A stretch of 64,000 nt of DNA, from positions 4,638,501 through 4,702,500 of the forward strand of contig NZ_FXBL01000004.1 in NCBI RefSeq assembly GCF_900177325.1. The letters run 5' to 3'. The position numbers were made by a program, and so were the translations under genes. How positions within the stretch are numbered: the stretch's first letter is position 1; the number at the start of each line of letters is the position of its first letter. This document shows positions 25,038 to 34,259 of this stretch, in pieces. This stretch comes from Mesorhizobium australicum (GTDB taxonomy: Bacteria > Pseudomonadota > Alphaproteobacteria > Rhizobiales > Rhizobiaceae). The notes under the pieces are model-generated. The model was given only the letters and a program-made list of their open reading frames with translations, made no database searches and had not been told where the DNA came from.

Positions 25038-26693
25038 ATGACCGCGCAGATCAAATTCGTCGAGAGCTACTTTCCAAAATACGATTCCGGGCCGTTGATC
25101 GACGGCACCCTCGGCGACCTGATGCTGAGGAATGCCGCCGAGGTGCCGGACAGGCTCGCCCTGATCGAAGGCGCCGCCGATCCCGCCAGGCGCCGGCGAT
25201 GGACATACAGGCAGTTCGTGGACGAGGCGCTGGCCTGCGCTCGCGGCCTGCTCAAGCACTTCAAGCCCGGCGAGCGCGTCGGACTGCTGGCTCCGGAAAC
25301 GCCTGAATGGGCGATCTTTCAGCACGGCATGAGCTTTGCGGGCCTGATCATCGTGCCGATCAATCCAGCCTACACGGCGCGCGAGGTGGCGTTCATCCTC
25401 GGCAATGCCGGGGCTGCCGGCATCGTCCATGCAGACGAGTCGCGCGGGAAGGACCTCGTCGCGGTTGTGAAGGAGGTCCAGGCACAGCTCAGCCATGTCC
25501 GCCATGCCATCAATGTCGCCGACCTGGCGGCGTTGCAGGCGGAAGGCGATCCTGCGCAGGAGCTGCCGAAGCAGGATCCCGGCGATGTGATGCAGATCCA
25601 GTACACGTCGGGCACTACCGGCTTCCCGAAGGGGGCCTGCCTGCATCACCGCGGCGTCATCAACGCGGCCCACTTCATTGTCGAGCGGGCGGCATTCCCG
25701 ATCGGCGGCGTCTGGCTGAACTCGATGCCGATGTTCCACATCGGCGGCGCGGTCGTGTCCGAGATCGGGGTCTTCTCCCGGCAAGGCACGTTCGTCCTGA
25801 TGCGCAATTTCGATCCTGCGCTGTTCCTCGAACTGATCGAGGCCGAAAAGGTCAATTGCTCGCTCATCGTGCCAACGATGATCCTGGCCCTGCTCAACCA
25901 TCCGGACGCCAAGACCCGGGATCTCTCGTCGTTCAACTCGATCCTGTCGGGCGCGGCGGCAGTACCCGAAGCGCTGGTGAAGCGCGCCAAGAAGGAATTC
26001 AACGTCGAGTTCGCCATCATGTATGGCCAGACGGAATCGAACGGTCCGTTTCTCGAGACCTTCACGACAGACAGCGACGAGCTCCAGTCGCAAACGATCG
26101 GCCGCCCGATCCCGCATGTCGAGGTCAAGGTGGTCGACATCGGCACGCTGGAAACCCTTCCGGTCAACCAGGTGGGCGAATACTGGGTCCGCGGCTTCAA
26201 TACGATGAAGGAGTATTACGGCCAGCCGGAAGCGACACGGGCGACGCTGACGGACGACGGCTGGCTGCGCACCGGCGACCTCGGCACGATGGACGAGAAC
26301 GGCTACTTCCGCATCACCGGCCGCCTGAAGGAGATGATCATCCGTGGCGGCATGAACCTCTATCCGTCGGAGATCGAAAGCGTCCTGTTCGAACATCCGG
26401 ACATCGCACAGGTCGCGGTCGTCGGGTTGCCTGACGAAACCTGGGGTGAGACGGTCGCGGCGGTCATCCTGCCGAAGAGCCAGGACAATCCTCCCCGGCC
26501 GGAGACGCTGTGGGCCTACTGTCGGCAGAACCTGTCGCCGCAGAAGACGCCGGAGCACTGGATTTTCGTGAAGGAGTATCCGCTCACCGCGACGGGCAAG
26601 ATCCAGAAGAACGTTCTGCTCGAATGGTGCAAGGACGGCAAGCTGTCGGCGACAGCCTGGACGAGGCCGGAGCGCGACTCGAAGGTCGCATGA
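25038..26693 (+). CDS. Acyl-CoA synthetase (AMP-forming)
   Basis: 551 residues: P-loop YTSGTTGFPKG, A5 motif MYGQTESNG, hinge GRLKEMIIRGGMNLYPSEIE, and catalytic Lys in LTATGKIQKN. GAAGGAGGA precedes the ATG. It is a paralogue of the ligase at 18896-20539. Its stop overlaps the start of the following SDR (ATGATG). Two ligases in one island suggest two entry acids or a second activation after a hydrolytic ring opening. Confidence 0.9.
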   Translation: MTAQIKFVESYFPKYDSGPLIDGTLGDLMLRNAAEVPDRLALIEGAADPARRRRWTYRQFVDEALACARGLLKHFKPGERVGLLAPETPEWAIFQHGMSFAGLIIVPINPAYTAREVAFILGNAGAAGIVHADESRGKDLVAVVKEVQAQLSHVRHAINVADLAALQAEGDPAQELPKQDPGDVMQIQYTSGTTGFPKGACLHHRGVINAAHFIVERAAFPIGGVWLNSMPMFHIGGAVVSEIGVFSRQGTFVLMRNFDPALFLELIEAEKVNCSLIVPTMILALLNHPDAKTRDLSSFNSILSGAAAVPEALVKRAKKEFNVEFAIMYGQTESNGPFLETFTTDSDELQSQTIGRPIPHVEVKVVDIGTLETLPVNQVGEYWVRGFNTMKEYYGQPEATRATLTDDGWLRTGDLGTMDENGYFRITGRLKEMIIRGGMNLYPSEIESVLFEHPDIAQVAVVGLPDETWGETVAAVILPKSQDNPPRPETLWAYCRQNLSPQKTPEHWIFVKEYPLTATGKIQKNVLLEWCKDGKLSATAWTRPERDSKVA

Positions 26694-27466
26694 TGGCCAC
26701 AGATCGCAGGCCCGTGGCGCTGGTCACCGGCGCAGCGGGCGGCATAGGCGGCGCGATCGCATCGGCGCTCGGGGCGGCGGGATTTGACATCGTCCTGACT
26801 GACCGCGACATCTCCCCGCTTGACGTTCTGAAGGAACGGCTCGACGCCGTGGAGGTCAGGTCCACGGCCATCGGCTACGACCTGACCGACGACCATGCGA
26901 GGGAGAACTTCGTCGAGGCGGCTTTCGCGGCCTTCGGCGGCGTGGATTGTCTGGTGAACAATGCCGGCGTGTCGGTCATGTCGCGCGGCGATATCCTCGA
27001 CGTGACGCCGGAGAGCTTCGACCGTTGCGTCGCAGTCAATCTGAGGGCACAGTTCTTCCTGACGCAGGCGGTCGCCCGCCGCATGATCGGCCGTTCATCC
27101 AGTCGGCGGCGCACCATCGTGACAGTGACCACCGTTGCGGTCGATCATCATGTCGGCCGCGTGCTCGCCGAATACTGCATCTCGAAGGCCGGCCTCTCCC
27201 ATTCGGTCCAGCACTGGGCCGCGCGGCTCGATCGCGAGGGCATCGACTGCTACGAGGTCCGTCCGGGCATGATGAAGACCGACATGACCGCCACGACCCG
27301 CGAGAGATACGACGCCCTGATCGCCTCGGGCTTCGTGCCTGCGGCACGGTGGGGCGACATCGGCGAAGTCGGGCGCGCCGTCGCATTGCTGGCGCGCGGA
27401 GAACTGTCCTATGCCACCGGCCAGACGCTGCATATCGACGGCGGGATGCGATTCAAGGTCTTTTGA
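26690..27466 (+). CDS. Short-chain dehydrogenase, FabG-like
   Basis: 258 residues with TGAAGGIGGAIA, NNAGVS, and YCISK as the catalytic Tyr/Lys. It ends in the usual GQTLHIDGGMRF. The ATG at 26690 overlaps the ligase stop; the second ATG at 26693 is an equally possible start. It is last in its operon and convergent with the MaoC-Liv operon. Probably acts on a 3-hydroxyacyl-CoA. Confidence 0.85.
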   Translation: MMATDRRPVALVTGAAGGIGGAIASALGAAGFDIVLTDRDISPLDVLKERLDAVEVRSTAIGYDLTDDHARENFVEAAFAAFGGVDCLVNNAGVSVMSRGDILDVTPESFDRCVAVNLRAQFFLTQAVARRMIGRSSSRRRTIVTVTTVAVDHHVGRVLAEYCISKAGLSHSVQHWAARLDREGIDCYEVRPGMMKTDMTATTRERYDALIASGFVPAARWGDIGEVGRAVALLARGELSYATGQTLHIDGGMRFKVF

Positions 27467-27499
27467 CGCAGCCGGCCCCACGCCGTGCGGTGGATTGGC

Positions 27500-27979
27500 T
27501 TAGTCCGGCCGCTTGCGGACCAGCTCCGCGACCTCGCCCATCAGGATGAGCTGCCCATCCTGATTGTGGAGTTCGATCCGGTCGACGACGATCCCCATAT
27601 CCGGCCGGCTGCGGCTCTCGCGCTTGTCGATCGTGGTCCAGCGCGCACGCACGGTGTCGCCGAGCTTCACCGGCGCGTGGAACTTGACGTTGTTCCAGCC
27701 GAGCAGCGCGACACCGGTGCCGGCGAGATGGCCGGTCCGGGTCACCAGCCCGTGGGCGAGCGACAGGTTGAGCATTCCGTGCGCGATGCGGCCACCGAAT
27801 TCGGTCTGGCGTGCGAAGGCCTCGCTGGTGTGGAGTTCGCTCAGGTCCCCGGTCAGGCCAGCGAACAGGTTGACGTCCGTCTCGCCGACCGTGCGCGAGG
27901 GCGTGCGCTTCATCACTCCGAGCTGGACATCCTCGAACCAGTCTCCACCCGGCTGCCCCTTCTGCGATGTCGACGTCAT
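27500..27979 (-). CDS. MaoC-like enoyl-CoA hydratase
   Basis: 159-residue single hot-dog protein with GDLSELHTSEAFA, where Asp and His match the hydratase catalytic pair, followed by GRIAHGMLNLSL. Its ATG overlaps the stop of livF (ATGA), so it is co-transcribed with the transporter. This links uptake to degradation. Confidence 0.86.
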   Translation of the reverse strand: MTSTSQKGQPGGDWFEDVQLGVMKRTPSRTVGETDVNLFAGLTGDLSELHTSEAFARQTEFGGRIAHGMLNLSLAHGLVTRTGHLAGTGVALLGWNNVKFHAPVKLGDTVRARWTTIDKRESRSRPDMGIVVDRIELHNQDGQLILMGEVAELVRKRPD

Positions 27980-28698
27980 GCGACCTTTCCGAGATAGCTC
28001 TGGTGCAGCGCCGGATTGTCCCGCAGCGAATTGCCCGGCCCTTCGGCCCTGACGCGGCCGACGGCCATGATGTAGCCGTAGTCGGCCAGCTGCAGCGCGT
28101 CGTCCGCATGCTGCTCCACCAGCAGGATCGTCAGGCCGTCCTTGCGCAGCTTTGCCAGGATCTCGAAGATCTGGTCAACGATCATCGGCGCCAAGCCGAG
28201 CGACGGCTCGTCCAGCATCAGCAGCTTGGGCCCGGCCATCAGCGCGCGCGAGATGGCGACCATCTGCTGCTCGCCGCCGGACATGGTTCCCGCGCGCTGG
28301 TGAATCCGCTGCCGCATGATCGGGAAGAGTTCGAGCACATAGTCGAGCCTCTCCTGATAGCGCCGTTGCGAGTCCGCCTTGCCCGCCAGGCGGTGAAAGC
28401 CCAGCCGCAGGTTCTCCTCGACCGTCAGTGGCGCGAAAAGCCGCCGGCCCTCCGGCACCTGCACGATGCCGAGTTCGACCACCTGGGCGGGCTTCCTGCC
28501 GGTGATGTCCTGCCCTTCGAACCGGATCGAGCCCGCATAGGTGGTGACCAGCCGCGAGATCGTATTGACGATGGTGGACTTGCCGGCGCCGTTGGCGCCG
28601 ACGACCGATACGATCCTGCCCTCCGGGATCGAAATCGACACGCCGTCGAGCGCGACAGACTTGTTGTAGCCGGCGACGATCTGGTCAAGCTGCAGCAT
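27976..28698 (-). CDS. livF: ABC transporter ATP-binding protein LivF
   Basis: 240-residue ATPase of the branched-chain amino acid (HAAT) type transporter, located on the cytoplasmic face. Walker A GANGAGKST, signature MSGGEQQMVAI, and Walker B LLMLDEPSLGLAP are intact. It overlaps livG upstream by 14 bases. In degraders of aromatic acids such systems can carry aromatic acids rather than amino acids; the cargo here is inference. Confidence 0.92.
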   Translation of the reverse strand: MLQLDQIVAGYNKSVALDGVSISIPEGRIVSVVGANGAGKSTIVNTISRLVTTYAGSIRFEGQDITGRKPAQVVELGIVQVPEGRRLFAPLTVEENLRLGFHRLAGKADSQRRYQERLDYVLELFPIMRQRIHQRAGTMSGGEQQMVAISRALMAGPKLLMLDEPSLGLAPMIVDQIFEILAKLRKDGLTILLVEQHADDALQLADYGYIMAVGRVRAEGPGNSLRDNPALHQSYLGKVA

Positions 28699-29479
28699 CG
28701 GTCGCCCTCCGTCCGATATAGGCCGCGATGACCTCGGGATTGCGGCTGATCTCCGCTGGCGTGCCGTCCGCGATCCTGGTGCCGTGATCCATCACGACGA
28801 TGGTGTCGCAGGCCTGCATGATGAAATCGATATCGTGCTCCACCAGAAGCATCGACAGTCCGCGCTTACGCAACAAGGCGAGCATCTCTCCCAGATTGCG
28901 AGTTTCGGCGTCGTTCAGCCCGGCCGCCGGCTCGTCGAGCATCAGGAGGACAGGATCGGCGGCGAGCGCTCGCGCGATGTCGATCAGCCTCAGCTGGCCG
29001 AGCGTCAGCTCCTCGATCGAGTGCCCCGCACGGTCGGCGAGGCCGACGAAGGAGAGCAGTTCCATCGCCCTCTCCCGGCTCTCGCGTTCCTGTGTCCTCA
29101 GCCGGCCATAGTGCAGAAGGGATCGCAGCATGCCGTCCGGAAACCTCGGATGCAGGCCGAGCTGTACGTTCTCGAGCACCGACAGCCCTTGGAACAGGCG
29201 CACGATCTGGAACGTGCGGGCCATGCCCATGGGGCTGCGCGTGTGCGCCGGCTGCTCGGTCACCCGCTGATCCCGGAAATAGATCTCTCCGGATGACGGC
29301 CGACGGACGCCTGTCACGAGGTCGAAGGTGGTGGACTTGCCGGCGCCATTCGGCCCGATCAGGCCCTTGACCTCACCGGGCTGGATCTCGAACGAGACAT
29401 CGTTGACCGCGATAAGGCCGCCGAAGCGTCGCGTGACGCAATCGAGCCGCAGCAGCGGTTGCGAGGCGTTCGCGTTCAT
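28685..29479 (-). CDS. livG: ABC transporter ATP-binding protein LivG
   Basis: 264 residues with Walker A GPNGAGKST, signature LTLGQLRLIDIA (Leu-Thr-Leu-Gly in place of LSGGQ), and Walker B LLMLDEPAAGLN. It has the longer LivG form with the C-terminal AAYIG segment. Its start overlaps livM by 4 bases (ATGA). Confidence 0.92.
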   Translation of the reverse strand: MNANASQPLLRLDCVTRRFGGLIAVNDVSFEIQPGEVKGLIGPNGAGKSTTFDLVTGVRRPSSGEIYFRDQRVTEQPAHTRSPMGMARTFQIVRLFQGLSVLENVQLGLHPRFPDGMLRSLLHYGRLRTQERESRERAMELLSFVGLADRAGHSIEELTLGQLRLIDIARALAADPVLLMLDEPAAGLNDAETRNLGEMLALLRKRGLSMLLVEHDIDFIMQACDTIVVMDHGTRIADGTPAEISRNPEVIAAYIGRRATDAAA

Positions 29480-30489
29480 CGCACGCTCTCCTTGATCTCC
29501 TGCGGACGTTTCTCCAGCTCCGACGCGCTCTTGCGCGCGCCGAACCAGTCGCGCCGCTCCAGCAGGCCCGACAGGCCGTGCGGCAGGAAGACGAGGAAGA
29601 TGAGAATGAACAGGCCATAGACCACGGTTTCCAGCTCGCCGAAGCGGGTGAGCAGTTGCGGCAGCACGACGACGATGACGGAGCCGAGGATCGGGCCGAA
29701 GCGGGTGCCGAGGCCGCCGACCACGACGATGGTCAACATCGACACCAGCACATGGAACTCGGACAGGCTCGGGTCGACGCGCAGCGACGTGATGCCGAAG
29801 CAGATGCCGGCTATGGCGGCCATGACGCCGGAAAGGACGAGGACGCGCAGCTTTGTCCGGGTGACCCGCACGCCCAGCGCCTGCGCCGCGGTTTCGTCGT
29901 CGCGGATCGCCTGCATGGCGCGGCCGAGATGCGAACGGATCAGGAAGTCGTGCACCAGCAACACGGTGGCGGCCAGGGCCAGGACGACGAAGTAAATGCC
30001 GGTGCGGTTGATCGACTCGCCGTTCCACTCCAGCGGCGGCACCGCGACGCCGCTCTGGCCGCCGGTGAACTCGATCCACCGATTGGCGACGCCGTTCTGG
30101 ACCAGCATGAAGGCCAGCGTCGCCATTGCGAGATAGTGGGTTCTCAGGCGAAGCAAAGGCAGGCCGATCAGCAGCGACAGCACGGCAACGATCACAAGCG
30201 ACCCCGCAAACGCCATCAGCGGGCCCCACCCGGCCATGACCTGCAGCATCGCGAAGGCATAGGCGCCGATTGCGTAGAAGGCCGGCTGGCCGAGCGAGAT
30301 CTGCCCCGAGAAGCCGTAGAGGAGATTGAAGCCCATGCACAGGATCGCATAGATCCAGACCAGCATGGCGAGCCTGACATGGAAGCCGCTCGTCAGGACG
30401 AAGGGCAGCGCAATTCCCAGCGCCACGATGACCAGCACCGGCAGGATTGTCGGTGCACGCGGCGCCTCGGGCACGATCTTGTTCGCCAT
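29476..30489 (-). CDS. livM: ABC transporter permease LivM
   Basis: 337-residue inner-membrane permease with about nine to ten helices. GFSGQISLGQPAFYAIGAYA and the coupling-helix region GRAMQAIRDDETAAQALG are diagnostic for LivM. The C-terminus is basic and cytoplasmic. It is encoded 2 bases after livH and the open frame upstream belongs to that gene. Confidence 0.92.
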   Translation of the reverse strand: MANKIVPEAPRAPTILPVLVIVALGIALPFVLTSGFHVRLAMLVWIYAILCMGFNLLYGFSGQISLGQPAFYAIGAYAFAMLQVMAGWGPLMAFAGSLVIVAVLSLLIGLPLLRLRTHYLAMATLAFMLVQNGVANRWIEFTGGQSGVAVPPLEWNGESINRTGIYFVVLALAATVLLVHDFLIRSHLGRAMQAIRDDETAAQALGVRVTRTKLRVLVLSGVMAAIAGICFGITSLRVDPSLSEFHVLVSMLTIVVVGGLGTRFGPILGSVIVVVLPQLLTRFGELETVVYGLFILIFLVFLPHGLSGLLERRDWFGARKSASELEKRPQEIKESVR

Positions 30490-30491
30490 GA

Positions 30492-31376
30492 TCAGCGCCG
30501 CTCCGCTTCGTAGTCGCCCAGAAGCCCGTAGGGCCGGATGACGAGCACGAGGAGGATGAGGACAAAGATCGCGGGCTCGGCATAGAGCGACGTGCCGTAG
30601 CCGGCCATCAGCGCCTCCATCAGGCCGATCGCGATGCCGCCGGCGGCGGCCGCGAAGGGCGAGCCGAGACCGCCTAGGATCGCGGCCATGAAGCCCTTCA
30701 CGGTCAGCAGCAGCCCCATGCCGACATGGCCGCCGAGCAGGGGGCCGACCATCATGCCGGCAATGCCGGAGATGAAGGCCGAGAAGATGAAGGAGAACTG
30801 GACAATGCGCTCGGAACGGATGCCCATCAGCAGCGCGATCTTCGGATCGACGCCGGTGGCGCGCACGGAGAGGCCGAAGCGCGTTCGGTAGAGGATGAAC
30901 CACGTCGCCACGAGGAAGACGAAGAAGATCACGATCAGCGAGATCTGCTGCGAATTGGTGATGAGGAAGCCAAGCCGCACCGGGTCGAGCGACAGCACCG
31001 GCGGCACATACCGCTGGTCGGGTCCCCACAGCAGGAAAGCGAGGCCGTAGACCACGATAGCGCCGGCAAGCGTGCCGATCATGATTGTCAGCGGGGCGGC
31101 CTTGCGGCGCATCAGCGGCCGATAGATGCCGTAGTCGAGCCCGAGCGCTGCGACCACGACGATCGCCAGCATGGCAAGCGCCGCAAGAGGCCATGGCAGC
31201 GCGAATGTGACCATGAACAGGACGGCGCACATCGCGCCCAGCATGACGAATTCGCCCTGCGCGAAGTTGATGACGCGCGACGAGCCGTAGACGACAGAAA
31301 GCGACAGGCCGATCAGGCCATAGACGCTGCCGTTCGTCAGTCCTGCAAGCAGCAGGTAGCTGAATTTCATGAGCAT
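30492..31376 (-). CDS. livH: ABC transporter permease LivH
   Basis: 294-residue integral membrane permease. The N-terminal LLAGLTNGSVYGLIGLSLSV and the NFAQGEFVMLGA loop are LivH hallmarks; FGLSVRATGVDPKIALLMGI is the coupling region. It lies 70 bases downstream of the binding-protein gene. Confidence 0.92.
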   Translation of the reverse strand: MLMKFSYLLLAGLTNGSVYGLIGLSLSVVYGSSRVINFAQGEFVMLGAMCAVLFMVTFALPWPLAALAMLAIVVVAALGLDYGIYRPLMRRKAAPLTIMIGTLAGAIVVYGLAFLLWGPDQRYVPPVLSLDPVRLGFLITNSQQISLIVIFFVFLVATWFILYRTRFGLSVRATGVDPKIALLMGIRSERIVQFSFIFSAFISGIAGMMVGPLLGGHVGMGLLLTVKGFMAAILGGLGSPFAAAAGGIAIGLMEALMAGYGTSLYAEPAIFVLILLVLVIRPYGLLGDYEAERR

Positions 31377-31446
31377 ATGCGCCCCCGTTGCTTGGGCCTG
31401 GGTGCGACGCCGGAAAGTCCCGGCGCCGCCCCGGCAGGAGCCCTGG

Positions 31447-32649
31447 CTACTTCTTCAGAGCGACAGCCGAATCCACGGCCTCGAGCGCAGCGCCGTTCTC
31501 GGCAACCTTGACGAAGACGAAGAAGCCCGTGTCGGTCGGCCCGTGATGGTTCTGCGAGAAGCGATAGCCGCCGTTCGCCGTGCCCTGCAGCCCGGTGAAG
31601 TCGCCGTGCCGCGCGGTGGCGTCGCGGATCGCGTCGCGGGCCGCCTGCACGTCGCCGCCCTTGATCGCTTCCTGCACCTTCTCGTCCTTCAGCACCGCGA
31701 CGGCGAGCGTGCCTGCGTCGTATCCCTGTACAGGCGACGGCGAGATGGCGAGCGGGCCGTATTTCGCGGCGTATGCCTTGAAGAATTCGGCCACTTCCGC
31801 CCGGGTCGTATCGACCGACGAGGGAACCAGAACGTCGTTGCCCGTCTCGGCCGCAAGGTCGCGGAAGGCCTTCATCATGCCGACGCGCGGCATGATCACC
31901 GGCTGCTTCAGCCCCATCTGCCGGATGGTGCGCACGACGCGAGCGCCGTCAGCCGGATAGGGATAGACGAGGATCACCTCCGGGTCGCTCTGCATCAGGT
32001 TGATGACCTGCGGCGATACGTCGGTGGCGGCGACGTCATAGGTCTGCTGAGTGGTGATCTCGATGCCCTTCTTGCCGAGCTCTTCCGTCGCCGACGCGGC
32101 GCCGGAGATGCCGAACGGCACAGAATTGTTGATGATCGCCACCTTCTTGATGCCGTTCGCTGCGAACGCCTCGGCGACCGCGATCGAGTCCTGCGTCACC
32201 TTCGGCCCGAAGCGATACTGGTAGACTGCGTTGTCGGTTACGTTCGGCGCGGCGGCCGCGAGGATGTAGAGCGGGATCTTGCTCTGGTTGGCCACCGTCA
32301 CCAGCGAATTCGCCACTGCGGAGGGGCTGCCGCCGATGATCATCAGGCCGCCGTCGTCCTCCGCGCAGCGGGTGCCGAAATTGGCGGCGAGCTGCGGGTC
32401 CGTCTTCGTGTCGTAGGTGATCAGCTCGATCTTCTGGCCGTTGATGCCGCCGGCCTCATTCAGCGGATCGAGCACCATCTTCAGCCCATTCAGGCTCTCG
32501 ATGCCGGTGTCGGCAGCCGAGCCGGAACGGTCGTCGACATGGCAGATCACGAGCTTGAGCGGATCCGCCGATGCGGCGCCCATGCTTATGGAAAGGGCGA
32601 CGGCTGCCAGCGCCGTCGAACCGAAAAATGCCTGGCCGATGCGAGTCAT
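31447..32649 (-). CDS. livK: ABC transporter periplasmic binding protein, LivK-like
   Basis: 400 residues. A signal peptide (about 1-28, ending GAASA) is followed by the two-lobed type I periplasmic binding fold, with GGSPSAVANSLVTVANQSKIP-like and YPYPADGARVVRTI segments. It captures the substrate outside the inner membrane. It is first of the livKHMGF-maoC operon. Its promoter carries TATGCT-N3-TTAC (32750-32762). Aromatic-acid binding proteins of this family exist, and the context favours such a ligand. Confidence 0.9.
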   Translation of the reverse strand: MTRIGQAFFGSTALAAVALSISMGAASADPLKLVICHVDDRSGSAADTGIESLNGLKMVLDPLNEAGGINGQKIELITYDTKTDPQLAANFGTRCAEDDGGLMIIGGSPSAVANSLVTVANQSKIPLYILAAAAPNVTDNAVYQYRFGPKVTQDSIAVAEAFAANGIKKVAIINNSVPFGISGAASATEELGKKGIEITTQQTYDVAATDVSPQVINLMQSDPEVILVYPYPADGARVVRTIRQMGLKQPVIMPRVGMMKAFRDLAAETGNDVLVPSSVDTTRAEVAEFFKAYAAKYGPLAISPSPVQGYDAGTLAVAVLKDEKVQEAIKGGDVQAARDAIRDATARHGDFTGLQGTANGGYRFSQNHHGPTDTGFFVFVKVAENGAALEAVDSAVALKK

Positions 32650-32749
32650 TTAGTTCCTCCCTGGACGCGTTTTTTCGCGGAACGCGCGACGCGAGCGACA
32701 ATCAACGTCCCGGGATCCTCCATCCCGATAAGGTACGCTGAGCTATTTA

Positions 32750-32762
32750 TATGCTATATTAC
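32750..32762 (+). promoter_or_regulatory. TATGCT-N3-TTAC site upstream of livK
   Basis: TATGCTATATTAC lies about 100 bases upstream of livK in a 274-base, AT-rich gap that holds no gene. Its reverse complement contains ATATAGCATAT, also found upstream of the first ligase (18850-18860). Likely a binding site shared across the island. Confidence 0.5.
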
Positions 32763-32923
32763 GATTTGCCTCCGCACAAGTTTTTTTAGCGCCATTGACC
32801 GCCTCAGGTGACTCGATCTCAACACGATGTCGAAGTCATGGAAACTGCCATAGATCGCAAAAAGAGCCGGGATATTGTCAACTTTACGGGTGACTGAGAG
32901 ACCTTCGGTGATCCACACTCACA

Positions 32924-34027
32924 TCAAGGATGAGGCGGCTCATCGAAGCCGATCACCACGCGCCGTGCACGGCCGTCCGACAGCATCCCGAAGCCGTCTG
33001 CGATCCGGTCGAGCCTGATCCGGTGTGAGATCAAGGCGTCGAGATGCAGCTTGCCCTCGGCATACCAGTCGACGAGGAGCGGCAGCTCGGAACGGGTCTT
33101 CACGTTGCCGAGGTAGGAGCCCATCAGCCGGCGTCCTTCCTGCAGGGCGCGCGGGCGCAGGTCGACCCGCTCATCTCCCGGCAGGATGCCGATGGTCACC
33201 GTCGTGCCCCAGCCGATCCGCGTCGATTCCACCGCCTGTGAGAGAATGGCCGATGAACCGACGCATTCGAATGCGTAGTCCGCGCCGCCGCCGGTGATCC
33301 CGCGGATGGTTTCGACGACGTCCGGCACGGTACGCGGATTGAGGAAATGCGTCAGCCCGATCGCCCGGCCGGCGATCTCCTTTTCCGGGTTCGTGTCGAC
33401 GCCGATGATGGCGCTTGCGCCGGCGAGGCGCGCGCCCTCGACAACGTTGAGCCCGATGCCGCCGAGACCGAACACAACTGCCGACGCGCCCCGCTCCATG
33501 CGGGCGGTGAAGATCGCGGAGCCGATGCCGGTCGCGCCGGCGCAGGCGAGGCAGCAGATGACGTCGAGCGGCACGTCGCTGCGTATCTTCGCCGCCTGCC
33601 ATTCTCGGACGGTGACGAAGTTTGCAAACGTGCCGAGTTCGCAGAACGCCCGCGCAGGCCGCCCATGCAGGGAAAACGGCCTGCGTTGCGTGGGCTTAAA
33701 ATAGGCGTCGCAGAGATTGGTTTTGGATGAACGGCAGGCAGGGCATTCGCCGCATTCGGGAATCCCCGCGAGAATGACGTGGTCGCCCCGCGCAAGCGAA
33801 GCTACGCCCGGGCCAACCTCGCGCACGATGCCCGCGCCCTCATGACCGAGCACGATCGGATAGTCGTGCCAGTTGCGCGAGCCGTCGAAGAAGGACATGT
33901 CGGAATGGCAGAGACCCGCTGCCTTGATCTCGACCAGCACCTCGCCGTCGCGGGGACCGTCGAGGTCGAACTCCGCTATTTCGATCGGCCGGTGTTGCGC
34001 GGCAGCGAAGGCCGCTTGGACCTTCAT
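32924..34027 (-). CDS. Zinc-dependent alcohol dehydrogenase
   Basis: 367-residue medium-chain dehydrogenase. The catalytic zinc site is in GLCHSD and GHEGAG; the structural zinc has four Cys in CGECPACRSSKTNLC. GLGGIGLNVV is the NAD-binding loop. It is the last gene of the second reductase-like operon. In denitrifying benzoate degraders a zinc dehydrogenase (Had) oxidises a ring alcohol of the dearomatised product, but this sequence looks closer to the class III branch, so only a general alcohol dehydrogenase call is safe. The start at 34027 has GGTACCAACATG, with no strong ribosome site. Confidence 0.86.
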   Translation of the reverse strand: MKVQAAFAAAQHRPIEIAEFDLDGPRDGEVLVEIKAAGLCHSDMSFFDGSRNWHDYPIVLGHEGAGIVREVGPGVASLARGDHVILAGIPECGECPACRSSKTNLCDAYFKPTQRRPFSLHGRPARAFCELGTFANFVTVREWQAAKIRSDVPLDVICCLACAGATGIGSAIFTARMERGASAVVFGLGGIGLNVVEGARLAGASAIIGVDTNPEKEIAGRAIGLTHFLNPRTVPDVVETIRGITGGGADYAFECVGSSAILSQAVESTRIGWGTTVTIGILPGDERVDLRPRALQEGRRLMGSYLGNVKTRSELPLLVDWYAEGKLHLDALISHRIRLDRIADGFGMLSDGRARRVVIGFDEPPHP

Positions 34028-34035
34028 GTTGGTAC

Positions 34036-34251
34036 CTAATGCACCATCTCGGTGATGATCTGGACGATCTCGACATAGCTCTTGAGCAGGAAGTAGCTCG
34101 TCGCCAGCACGAAGGGGGCAATGGGAAGCGCCCACCAGCCGAGCCCGCTCCAGGCGGACCAGAGGAAAAGACCGGTGAGCGCCACGCCCAGGATAGCCGC
34201 CCCGATTCGCCCTAGCTTCAGGATCAGACGAAGAGCGGGGAAGCGTTCCAT
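34036..34251 (-). CDS. Small two-helix membrane protein
   Basis: 71 residues. Hydrophobic stretches at about 10-33 and 37-60 predict two transmembrane helices, with a basic N-terminus (MERFPALRLILKLGR) and an acidic tail. It sits 8 bases after the activator gene and 8 before the alcohol dehydrogenase, so it is translated as part of the operon. I recognise no family. Its place beside the ATPase suggests a membrane tether or electron-donor contact, which is inference. Confidence 0.7.
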   Translation of the reverse strand: MERFPALRLILKLGRIGAAILGVALTGLFLWSAWSGLGWWALPIAPFVLATSYFLLKSYVEIVQIITEMVH

Positions 34252-34259
34252 GGGTGTGT

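Noticed and set aside
24117..26558. Very long minus-strand open frame opposite the PECR-like and ligase genes
   Set aside because: Composition is rich in Arg, Asp, His and Leu in the pattern of a high-GC antisense frame, with no family motif, while both plus-strand proteins have complete catalytic motifs.
32924..34027. Assignment of the zinc alcohol dehydrogenase as Had (6-hydroxycyclohex-1-ene-carbonyl-CoA dehydrogenase)
   Set aside because: Length fits, but the N-terminal and zinc-site sequence looks more like class III alcohol dehydrogenases, and no Oah/Dch partners are present.
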